Below are positions 11,371 to 21,017 of a stretch of DNA of 64,000 nucleotides, piece by piece (the first letter of the stretch is position 1; every line of letters starts with the position of its first letter). The DNA comes from Rutidosis leptorrhynchoides (lineage: Eukaryota; Streptophyta; Magnoliopsida; Asterales; Asteraceae): assembly GCF_046630445.1 (NCBI RefSeq), contig NC_092336.1:509549501-509613500 (forward strand), written 5' to 3'. Below the pieces are notes generated by a model that worked only from the letters and a program-made list of their open reading frames with translations, had not been told where the DNA came from and ran no database searches. The translations under genes were made by a program, and so were the position numbers.

Positions 11371-11808
11371 ATACAAATTTTAGCTTGTTCTATTCAAATG
11401 GTGGTATCATACAAAATCAAATGCATGTAAAAAAAACTTCATCAAAACTAAAAAAAAAATGAAATGTATGTTTGTAGCAATGTGAGAAAGAGATTGATGG
11501 AGGATATGAACATGTGGAAAAGTATCTTAAGAAAGTTAAAGAAAGTTTGATAAACTATCCAAATAACATGAAGATTGAAGAAGTTTCAAAAAAACTTCAA
11601 AGAATTATTGAAGGTATGAATTCAACATCGTCTGAGGAAAGGACTCCTTTGCATTTGATTGTAACTGAAGGAAGATGTAGTAGCTACAAAGAATATTCTG
11701 GAGTAGAATTCAATTTAGATTTTGAGAATGAAGGAATAAACAGAGTAAACACCGTGAGAGAAAATAAGGGAGAAGATGTGAATGATGAAAACGATACAAA
11801 TGGAGTGG

Positions 11809-12480
11809 AAGGTTTGTTTGAAAAAGAGGAGATGAAAAACAATGTGAATGTGGAAATGCATAGTCATATTGTCAAAAGTTTAAACAGAAAGCAAACTGAT
11901 GAGGTGAATGTTACAATGGAGGATGTTGTAGTTGAAAATTTGAGTGAAAAGGAGGAAACTGGACAGAAAGTGAATATGGAATTGGATAAGCCAAATAATG
12001 AGGAAAGTGTTGGGATTGAGGAAGATTTAAATGAAAGACTGATAGAAGAAAACAACAAGAAAAAATATGTGAATGTTGAAATGAATGCAGATGAAATGGA
12101 AGGTTTGTTTGAAAAAAATGAGTTGACAAATAAAATAAATGTGGAAATGGAGAGTCATATTGTCGAAAGTGGAAAAGAAAAGCAAACTGATAAGATGAAT
12201 GTTACAATGAAGGATGTGGCAGTTGAAAATTTGAATGAAAAGGAGGAAAATGTAGAGAAAGTGAATATGGAATTGGATAAAAATGAACAAGAGATTATAT
12301 TTGAAAAGACAAATAATGAGGTAAGTGTTGGAATTGAGGGAGATTTAAATTTAAATGAAAGAATGAGAGAAGGAAACAACACAAAACAAGATGTGAATAA
12401 TGGAATGGATACAGATGGAGTGGAAGATTCGTTAGAAACAGAGGAGACGAAAAAGAATGTGAGTGTGGAAATGGAAAATC
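11809..12480 (+). repeat. Coding tandem repeat of about 100 aa in the acidic exon
   Basis: Two long units and a partial third start at about 11,809, 12,099 and 12,421 (EGLFEK, EGLFEK, EDSLET). They share VNVEM, HIV(K/E)S, NVTM(E/K)DV and VNMELD blocks. The DNA period is about 290-320 bp and the frame is kept. Confidence 0.75.
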
Positions 12481-12485
12481 ATGGT

Positions 12486-14868
12486 TGTAAGACCCGAATA
12501 TTTATCTTGTATACTTGTGTACTTATGACATTCGAGAACGGGCTTCGTTGAATATTGTTATGTAATTGAAAAGGTAAAAGAATCTGAAACTGGCTACTTG
12601 CGCGCCGCGCGGGTCTGGGGCGCGCCGCGCCAAATCGCGCAGACAGCCCTCTTCTTCTTTTTAATTGTTTTAAATGAAGGGCAATTGGGTAATTTCACTT
12701 GAGGCCGGATTTGTGAGCCATATTAGCTGGTTTAGATCAGTTTTGGATGATATTCACATCCATCCATCACTCCCAACTATCTAGAGAGAGAGAGAGAGAG
12801 ATTCTAGAGAGAGATTTGGGGTTTTGGAGAAGAAGGAGGCCGTTTGGATCAAAAGCTCGAGTTCTAAAGTTGTTCCTTTCGTTCCTAGCTACGTTGTGGT
12901 AGTATTGGTAAGCTCAAACTCCGAATTTCATTTATTGGATTTGTTATTCAAGTTAGGGTTTTGAGTTAGTTTGATGAAAAACCCTTTTAGATGATGAAAT
13001 GGGTTTAGTGATGCTAGTAATTGGGTTTATTGTTAATTGTTGGTGGATTTTGGGTTGGTGAACTAATTGGCCATGTTTAGGACTTGAAATTGAGTTTAAT
13101 CACTTAAGTTAGTGATTAAGGAAGTATTGAAACCCATTTAAGGTTAATTGGTTGACTAATTGTGACTTTGGGTCAAATTAGGGTTTGGTGGTGATTATGA
13201 CCCATTTGGCGATTTAATGAGGTTTATAAACTTGAAATGGATTAAGTTGAAGTATAAAACCAAGTTAAATGTGTTTTGGTGTTAAAACTTGTAAATGGTG
13301 AGATTTTGACTTAATGGGTCAAAATTAGGGTTTAAGTGTCAAAATGGGTATGACACGTGTTTAACACTTGAGTTCGGGTTTAATTGGCGTATTAGGACCA
13401 TTCTCACGTGTGTTAGTGATTATTGGTTAGTTTTGGGCACGGTTTGTGCTTGGAAGTGCATTTGGGTCGAAATTGCACTAAGTGACGAATTGGGTTGATT
13501 TGTAAATCCACTCTAAGTGTATTGTTGTAATTGTGATAATGGAATAGGTATTTTCCATTGGCGAGTTGCGGTTTACTTGGAAGCATTCTTCAAGACTTCA
13601 AGGTGAGTGATAATATCCTATGTGCATATGTATGTGTAGGATGGGTGCGGGTCGGGTGAAGTGATTCTCGGCTATAGAGCTCACTTCACATATAGATGGA
13701 TTTGATAGACTTGCGTTTAGATCCAATTGGCACGGTTGTGCGTTTTGGTTGACTATCTTTGGCGAAGTACGCGTTCGCGTGTACACTATCACACGTGATT
13801 GTGATGTGGATGATATAACCCCAATGGCGAAGGGTTTTGAGTTGGAGAAGTGAATCGCGTGTAGTTCGGATTCACGATGACGCGTGTAGTTCGGTCATCT
13901 TATCAAAAATGAATCTCATGTAGTTCGGATTCATGGTGACTCGTGTAGTTCGGTCATCTTATTGAGGTAGTAATCTCGTGTGGTTTCGGATTACTAAGGC
14001 TCGTGTAGTTCGGCCAACCTCGATGTTGTGAAGATAGTAATCTCGTGTGGTTTCGGATTACTAAGGCTCGTGTAGTTCGGCCAATCTTCATTGTGGTATT
14101 TGGTTCTCGGTATTGGGTTAAGGTGTTAACCTTGTTCGTTTATATCGTTATATATTAATGTATTGTTGTGTTGTAGCTAACCCTCCGGGTGTAGCTATTT
14201 GGCGTTGTTCACATCGTCGTTGGTGAACTTATATTGTTATTGTATCTTTAGCTCGTTGCTTAGAGATCGTACGGTATGCTTAGTGTAGTGCCTTATATGG
14301 ATGCCTCGGTATGCGGTATTTGTTATTTTGTGGCGTGTCCATTTTATACATATATATGTATGTAGTATATCATCATTCACTAAGCGTTAGCTTACCCTCT
14401 CGTTGTTGACTCTTTTTATAGATTGCATGCGGATGGTGGCTCGGGTAAGCGCGAGGATTAGAGGACTTGCATAGTTTGCGTAGAAGGCTTGCTTTTGGAT
14501 TTATTAGGATTGGGTAGCGTATCCCCAATCGCCATGCTCGGCTTTGTTTTGTATTAAAAGTCTTATGGTCGAAAATTGTATTTTGATACTTAAAGGGTAA
14601 TTTGGGTCGATGTGGGCCCCGCTTCGTAAACTAAATATTATTAATGGAACGCGCTAGTTTTTATATATTGAACATGCGGTTAAAAGCGTTTTGTCTAAAT
14701 ACGTCGGGAACTAGTCAAACATTTTCGCATTTAAAGACTTTCCGGACAGTCAGGTTTGGCGCGTCGCGCGGCCTATATGGCGCGCAGCGCCAGGTGGCAG
14801 TTCAGCAAAAAAAAAATTTTGTTTGTGATTTTACACGGTTTAATCGCGGGTTGGTTTGGGTTGTTACA
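12486..14868 (+). repeat. R1 5' LTR
   Basis: TGTAAGACCC...TTGTTACA, 2,383 bp. It contains a (GA)n run near 12,785, GC-rich near-palindromes near both ends and a hairpin array at 13,848-14,089. Confidence 0.95.
13848..14089 (+). repeat. Hairpin array (four modules) in R1 5' LTR
   Basis: Modules of about 54-60 nt each contain two hairpins with a near-constant loop, close to TCGTGTAGTTCG, and variable stems: TGAATC/GATTCA, TGAC/GTCA, AGTAATC/GATTACT, GGC/GCC. In modules 3 and 4 outer arms GAGGT/ACCTC (13,964-14,021) and GAAGAT/ATCTTC (14,030-14,089) enclose both hairpins. Confidence 0.85.
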
Positions 14869-14870
14869 AG

Positions 14871-14882
14871 TGGTATCAGAGC
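14871..14882 (+). promoter_or_regulatory. R1 primer binding site
   Basis: TGGTATCAGAGC, two bases after the 5' LTR, is complementary to the 3' end of plant initiator tRNA-Met, the usual primer of chromovirus-type gypsy elements. Confidence 0.9.
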
Positions 14883-15305
14883 ATGGTCTAAGGGATTTAG
14901 GTGACTTGAGATAGGTGCCTAGACTTAGACTTTTGTGTGTGCTAAATTTGTTGCGGTACTTGTAGGATTACGGGTCGAATTGGGTTTAGTTAGTGCCTTG
15001 TTTATAGGTTGACTAATGTTTATATTAGTAATGCGGATATTATTAATATATTATTGTGTTGTGGTGTAATTCTCGCGTGTGTTTATATCGCGTAGAATTT
15101 TGTTTGTGTTTGTTTATATCATCGAGCGAGGCGGTCATTGTACTAACGAGTTGATACGGCATGTGTGCGTAATAAGGACTTGCAAACCTTATTACGGGTG
15201 CAAATCGTGTCAAACAAGTGATGTACGACGAGTGTTTAGCAAGATGGACCGGTGTGGAGTGTGTGCTTTATACGTTCGTGATCTAATCGTTTTGCATTCT
15301 TTAGA

Positions 15306-16247
15306 ATGGCGACGCGAAACGAGATCGAGACGAATGACGAGGAGTTTAATACTAGAGTTGCGGCCACCGTTGCGGAGCAAATGGGTGCGTTAGAAGAAAG
15401 AATGGAAAGGAGGTATTCCGAACTTCAAAGTAGTGGTGAAATGGAGCGTTATCTTAAGAGCTTCATGAGGACTAAACCCCCGATGTATGACAGAAAGCCG
15501 GATCCTTTGGTAAGCACAACTTGGATTTCGGACGTCGAAGGGTGTTTCCGTACTATTGATTGCCCTCCCGAGAGAAAGACGAGACTCGCTACGAGTTTGT
15601 TGCGGGGTAGGGCAAGGGATTGGTTGGATGGTAAGATTGATCTTGTCGGTGGCGAGACGTTTATGGCTTTATCGTGGGATGAATTTAAGGAGGAATTCTT
15701 CGAGGAGTTCCGGACTTCGGCCGATTTGTGGGAATTGCGTAATGAGTTGCGAAATTTGCGACAAGGATCTATGGATTTGAGTACTCTCAAGACGACCTTT
15801 ATGGTGAAGGCTCGTTTTTGTCCGGAGTATTTGGGGAACGATCGTCTGTTGATGGGAGATTTCTATCGGACCTTGAATGATGACTTGAAAAGTAAAATTA
15901 GCCGGGGTCAAGCGAAATCGTTTTCGAAATTATTCGACTTGGCTAGAGGTTTCGAGTCGTATTCACGATCGAAAAAGGGTGAACCTTCAAGTGAGCGAAG
16001 GGTCGTTTCTTATGGTGCTCCGAGTAAGAGGGCTAAGGGTCCAAGTGTGAGCACGGGTGGTACGCGAACGGGTATGTCGGATTCTAGTGCGGCTAGATGT
16101 TACAATTGTGGCGTGAGGGGTCACAAGTCTTGGGAATGTTCGGTACCAAAGGGTGATGGTATGGTGTGCTTCAATTGCCAAAAAGAAGGACATCGTAAGT
16201 CGGAATGTCCCAAGTTAGCGGGGACGGGTGCGGCCAGGAGACGTTAA
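15306..16247 (+). CDS. gag: R1 Gag protein (313 aa)
   Basis: ATG at 15306; the 313-aa frame is intact. Residues of about 50-210 form a plant retrotransposon Gag domain (SWDEFKEEFFEEF, LRNLRQGSM, FYRTLNDDLKSKI). Two CCHC nucleic-acid-binding knuckles follow at residues 265-278 (CYNCGVRGHKSWEC) and 288-301 (CFNCQKEGHRKSEC), with a basic C-terminus. Gag forms the cytoplasmic particle and binds element RNA. The frame ends at a TAA right after the second knuckle, where a protease domain would normally continue; no pol frame follows. The intact frame in a recent insertion suggests R1 supplies its own Gag and borrows enzymes from another element. Confidence 0.9.
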   Translation: MATRNEIETNDEEFNTRVAATVAEQMGALEERMERRYSELQSSGEMERYLKSFMRTKPPMYDRKPDPLVSTTWISDVEGCFRTIDCPPERKTRLATSLLRGRARDWLDGKIDLVGGETFMALSWDEFKEEFFEEFRTSADLWELRNELRNLRQGSMDLSTLKTTFMVKARFCPEYLGNDRLLMGDFYRTLNDDLKSKISRGQAKSFSKLFDLARGFESYSRSKKGEPSSERRVVSYGAPSKRAKGPSVSTGGTRTGMSDSSAARCYNCGVRGHKSWECSVPKGDGMVCFNCQKEGHRKSECPKLAGTGAARRR

Positions 16248-17152
16248 GGTACGTTTAATTTTGATAAATATGTCTTTTGATTATTTATTAAATGCCGTTT
16301 GAGTTTGAGTTGCGTGCCTTTGTTGTGCATGTTATGCTATGGGTGACGTTCCTAATGGAAGTACCCTATGTTGATGATTGATTGACGGGCGAAGGGCGTA
16401 AGACTTGGTGCAACCAAGCATTCCTTAGTATTTGGGAAACGTTTCTACCAAGCCACGGAAATGGTTTTGGTGTTTGGTTGTTAAGCGCGTGTTCGCTTTT
16501 ATGTTGAAGTGACGAATCATGAGGTTCGTCGGTTGGTTGGAACCCTTGAGATCGAGTGTTTTAAATCTCGATGTGTGTTGGTAATGGAGTCCTTATGACG
16601 CGACATTAGGTGCCTCTTTTATACCTACTAGCGTGGTGTTCGACTCCGATTGTGTTGTGGTACACTTTTCGTACAAAGTGTTTAAGGGTTGGTTAAAATC
16701 CTTCGTGTGCTCAAGGTTGGAGTAAGATGTGGTAATAGGTCGTGTGAGCCCAATTGTTGGTAAAGTCTACCTGTGGTAGCATTGTGCGGTTGTACGAGTT
16801 ATGGATATGGAACGTGGTTCTAAGTGGGGGAGTTACACTCCCGCACGAGGAAGTTTTAGTGTGAGATTTCGGATGATGCTTTTGGTAGATCCGAAAAATG
16901 TTGTCGAGACCTGGTTTGGTCGATTTGTGGTAGAGTACAATTTCGGATAAATTGTACTTATGGTTTAGATTTGAATCATCACCGAGGTGGTAACGTGGTA
17001 AATCTCGTTGAGAGATAATGGACGTGTTTGGCGAGCAAGGTGAAATCCTCCGGTTAAGGGAGGTGTGTGTCGGGTTCTCTTGTGGAGAATTATTGTTTGG
17101 TACCAATGTTTGGTATAGGTGGTTCTTGCTCGATTATGGTATGGTTGTTTGA

Positions 17153-17447
17153 TGAAGCATGATCTTTAGGGTCCGCTGACTTCATCATGGGAATACGTGA
17201 TTGGTGGAGCATGACTTTCGGGGTCCGCTGACTTCATCATGAGCGTGGTGTTATATCGGTGAAGCATGATCTTCGGGTCCGCTGACTTCATCCGGTGTTG
17301 TGATTGGTGGAGCATGACCTTCGGGGTCCGCTGACTTCATCATGAGCGTGATGTTATATCGGTGAAGCATGATCTTCGGGTCCGCTGACTTCATCCGGTG
17401 TTGTGATTGGTGGAGCATGACCTTCGGGGTCCGCTGACTTCATCAAG
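17153..17447 (+). repeat. Tandem hairpin repeat in R1 with UUCG-type loops
   Basis: Six units of about 50-57 bp, alternating in two forms, each containing TCCGCTGACTTCATC. Most can pair GATGAAG or GGTGAAG with CTTCATC, and inside that GACC or GATC with GGTC around a TTCG loop. Confidence 0.8.
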
Positions 17448-17534
17448 GGAGTAGTGTTATGTCGGTATGGTGTAACACTATCGGGAAATGCGAGTACCGG
17501 TGGGAAATGCGAGTACCATTCCTGTGTTGAGATT

Positions 17535-17972
17535 GTGGATCGCGTTTGTTTTCGGATTCACGATGACGCGTGTAGTTCGGTCATCTTATTGGAATGAATC
17601 TAGTGTAGTTCGGATTCATGGTGACTCGTGTAGTTCGGTCATCTTATTGAGGTAGTAATCTCGTGTGGTTTCGGATTACTAAGGCTCGTGTAGTTCGGCC
17701 AACCTCGATGTTGTGGAAGTGAATCTCATGTAGTTCGGATTCACAAATGACTCGTGTGGTTTCGGTCATTGTATTGAGGAGTGAGTCTCGTGTAGTTCGG
17801 ATTCACAATTGACTCGTGTAGTTCGGTCATTCCTCCGGGATAGTGACTCTTGTGTAGTTCGGATTCACTATGGCGCGTGTAGTTCGGCCATTCTCGATTG
17901 TTGTTGTGGTGAAGGTAGTGAGTCGCGTGTAGTTCGGATTCACTAGGGCGCGTGTGTTTTCGGCCAGCCTTC
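17535..17972 (+). repeat. Hairpin array (seven modules) in R1 internal region
   Basis: Same module type as in the LTRs. Examples of outer arms are GAGGT/ACCTC, GAGGA/TCCTC and GAAGG/CCTTC. Each module encloses two hairpins with the loop TCGTGTAGTTCG or a close variant. Confidence 0.85.
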
Positions 17973-18612
17973 GTGTCGTGTGATCTATTGGTTGTTTGAT
18001 ACAAAAATGGTAGGGTCGTAAGGACCATGTTGCGGAAACTATCGGTCATTTTATACGTCGATGGTGGGGTCGTGAGGACCATGTTGTGGGATTAGTGAGG
18101 CGATAGCCGTGTTTCGCTCACATGTTTGCTACGGGTGTGACGATGGTTGATTTCGTACACCTTGGGTTTTGCGTTTCCATAGTCGTTTTGGGCGCTATCG
18201 GTTCTAGCCGTTGGATTATGATGTTACGGTAGTTGTGTATTGGTCGTATGGCGCACTACAAGGGATGTTTAGTGATTGGTGTAATCCGTAAGGGTTCATT
18301 TGGTTCGGTCTTCATCGTTTCGGGTTGTTGACCTTAGGTCGATATTTGGTTGTTTTTAGCATTGTACTTAGAAAGGGTACACTATAGGGTTGATATCTCG
18401 GTTCGAGATTGATTGAGTTTCCCGATGTGAGGGATTGAACATGGTTTTAGTGCTCGGATTGTGATTTGTTAAATCGCGTGTGACGATTTTGGTTGTTAGA
18501 GGTGATTCATTGGGAAGAGTTGCCTAGGAAAGTCGGATTGGGACGTATGTTTGAGGACCGTGGAGTGTGGTCCGTTTGGTTAAGTGACGAGGATCACGAG
18601 GACGTGATCGAG

Positions 18613-18629
18613 TTTAAGTGGGGGAGAGT
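18613..18629 (+). promoter_or_regulatory. R1 polypurine tract
   Basis: TTTAAGTGGGGGAGAGT ends directly at the 3' LTR; this is the expected plus-strand primer site. Confidence 0.85.
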
Positions 18630-21012
18630 TGTAAGACCCGAATATTTATCTTGTATACTTGTGTACTTATGACATTCGAGAACGGGCTTCGTTGAATATT
18701 GTTATGTAATTGAAAAGGTAAAAGAATCTGAAACTGGCTACTTGTGCGCCGCGCGGGTCTGGGGCGCGCCGCGCCAAATCGCGCAGACAGCCCTCTTCTT
18801 CTTTTCAATTGTTTTAAATGAAGGGCAATTGGGTAATTTCACTTGGGGCCAGATTTGTGAGCCATATTAGCTGGTTTGGATCAGTTTTGGATGATATTCA
18901 CATCCATCCATCACTCCCAACTATCTAGAGAGAGAGAGAGAGATTCTAGAGAGAGATTTGGGGTTTTGGAGAAGAAGGAGGCCGTTTGGATCAAAAGCTC
19001 GAGTTCTAAAGTTGTTCCTTTCGTTCCTAGCTATGTTGTGGTAGTATTGGTAAGCTCAAACTCCGAATTTCATTTATTGGATTTGTTATTCAAGTTAGGG
19101 TTTTGAGTTAGTTTGATGAAAAACCCTTTTAGATGATGAAATGGGTTTAGTGATGCTAGTAATTGGGTTTATTGTTAATTGTTGGTGGATTTTGGGTTGG
19201 TGAACTAATTGGCCATGTTTAGGACTTGAAATTGAGTTTAATCACTTAAGTTAGTGATTAAGGAAGTATTGAAACCCATTTAAGGTTAATTGGTTGACTA
19301 ATTGTGACTTTGGGTCAAATTAGGGTTTGGTGGTGATTATGACCCATTTGGCGATTTAATGAGGTTTATAAACTTGAAATGGATTAAGTTGAAGTATAAA
19401 ACCAAGTTAAATGTGTTTTGGTGTTAAAACTTGTAAATGGTGAGATTTTGACTTAATGGGTCAAAATTAGGGTTTAAGTGTCAAAATGGGTATGACACGT
19501 GTTTAACACTTGAGTTCGGGTTTAATTAGCGTATTAGGACCATTCTCACTTGTGTTAGTGATTATTGGTTAGTTTTGGGCACGGTTTGTGCTTGGAAGTG
19601 CATTTGGGTCGAAATTGCACTAAGTGACGAATTGGGTTGATTTGTAAATCCACTCTAAGTGTATTGTTGTAATTGTGATAATGGAATAGGTATTTTCCAT
19701 TGGCGAGTTGCGGTTTACTTGGAAGCATTCTTCAAGACTTCAAGGTGAGTGATAATATCCTATGTGCATATGTATGTGTAGGATGGGTGCGGGTCGGGTG
19801 AAGTGATTCTTGGCTATAGAGCTCACTTCACATATAGATGGATTTGATAGACTTGCGTTTAGATCCAATTGGCACGGTTGTGCGTTTTGGTTGACTATCT
19901 TTGGCGAAGTACGCGTTCGCGTGTACACTATCACACGTGATTGTGATGTGGATGATATAACCCCAATGGCGAAGGGTTTTGAGTTGGAGAAGTGAATCGC
20001 GTGTAGTTCGGATTCACGATGACGCGTGTAGTTCGGTCATCTTATCAAAAATGAATCTCGTGTAGTTCGGATTCATGGTGACTCGTGTAGTTCGGTCATC
20101 TTATTGAGGTAGTAATCTCGTGTGGTTTCGGATTACTAAGGCTCGTGTAGTTCGGCCAACCTCGATGTTGTGAAGATAGTAATCTCGTGTGGTTTCGGAT
20201 TACTAAGGCTCGTGTAGTTCGGCCAATCTTCATTGTGGTATTTGGTTCTCGGTATTGGGTTAAGGTGTTAACCTTGTTCGTTTATATTGTTATATATTAA
20301 TGTATTGTTGTGTTGTAGCTAACCCTCCGGGTGTAGCTATTTGGCGTTGTTCACATCGTCGTTGGTGAACTTATATTGTTATTGTATCTTTAGCTCGTTG
20401 CTTAGAGATCGTACGGTATGCTTAGTGTAGTGCCTTATATGGATGCCTCGGTATGCGGTATTTGTTATTTTGTGGCGTGTCCATTTTATACATATATATG
20501 TATGTAGTATATCATCATTCACTAAGCGTTAGCTTACCCTCTCGTTGTTGACTCTTTTTATAGATTGCATGCGGATGGTGGCTCGGGTAAGCGCGAGGAT
20601 TAGAGGACTTGCATAGTTTGCGTAGAAGGCTTGCTTTTGGATTTATTAGGATTGGGTAGCGTATCCCCAATCGCCATGCTCGGCTTTGTTTTGTATTAAA
20701 AGTCTTATGGTCGAAAATTGTATTTTGATACTTAAAGAGTAATTTGGGTCGATGTGGGCCCCGCTTCGTAAACTAAATATTATTAATGGAACGCGCTAGT
20801 TTTTATATATTGAACATGCGGTTAAAAGCGTTATGTCTAAATACGTCGGGAACTAGTCAAACATTTTCGCATTTAAAGACTTTCCGGACAGTCAGGTTTG
20901 GCGCGTCGCGCGGCCTATATGGCGCGCCGCGCCAGGTGGTAGTTCAGCAAATTTTTTTTTCTTTGTTTGTGATTTTACACGGTTTAATCGCGGGTTGGTT
21001 TGGGTTGTTACA
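18630..21012 (+). repeat. R1 3' LTR
   Basis: 2,383 bp, above 99% identical to the 5' LTR by eye. Differences include the (GA)n length and a poly-T in place of a poly-A run near the 3' end. Confidence 0.95.
19990..20231 (+). repeat. Hairpin array in R1 3' LTR
   Basis: Copy of the 13,848-14,089 array. One loop reads CTCGTGTAG here and CTCATGTAG in the 5' LTR. Confidence 0.85.
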
Positions 21013-21017
21013 ATGGT

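Larger units (their letters stand above)
8521..12485 (+). pseudogene. Ulp1-like MULE gene, copy 2, 5' part (split by R1)
   Basis: Exons with GT-AG borders: 8521-8533, 8625-8660, 9248-9388, 9502-9630, 9703-10440, 10542-10733, 10806-10862 and 11478-12485. The first four keep a consistent phase and encode a charged N-terminus. Exon 5 carries the conserved domain seen in copy 1 (TRMSPKSLYET, IGFGQILQMEFCEIP, RLFGVPMG, ELNWCEYMLESL). Exon 6 has IGTMYVPDKGLTIKKW. Exon 8 begins a long acidic Asn/Glu/Val-rich region with internal repeats. Lesions: a frameshift near 9,770-9,790, an in-frame TAG at 9902-9904 and another frameshift near 10,140-10,190. The acidic exon is interrupted at 12,485 by R1 and resumes at 21,018 in the same reading frame. 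The gene is convergent with the FAR1-type transposase gene. Confidence 0.65.
16248..18612 (+). other. R1 noncoding internal region replacing pol
   Basis: About 2.4 kb with no long frame and no pol motif. It includes two tandem arrays (17,153-17,447 and 17,535-17,972) and otherwise unique sequence. Confidence 0.8.
12481..21017 (+). mobile_element. R1: gag-only LTR retrotransposon with 5-bp TSD ATGGT
   Basis: The element spans 12,486-21,012 and is flanked by ATGGT at 12,481-12,485 and 21,013-21,017. LTRs of 2,383 bp each start TGTAAGACCC and end TTGTTACA. A tRNA-iMet-type PBS and a purine-rich tract flank an internal domain of 3,761 bp that contains one gag ORF and no protease, RT, RNase H or integrase. 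This fits the TR-GAG class of non-autonomous plant elements, which need enzymes in trans. I count about 15-18 substitutions between the LTRs (below 1%), so the insertion is recent. It split the acidic exon of the Ulp1-like gene, which reads through in frame when the insert and one TSD are ignored. Confidence 0.93.

Noticed and set aside
17153-17972. Regularly spaced direct repeats that might suggest a CRISPR array
   Set aside because: Plant nuclear retrotransposon; the intervening sequence is itself repeated and pairs as hairpin stems, and no cas genes are present.
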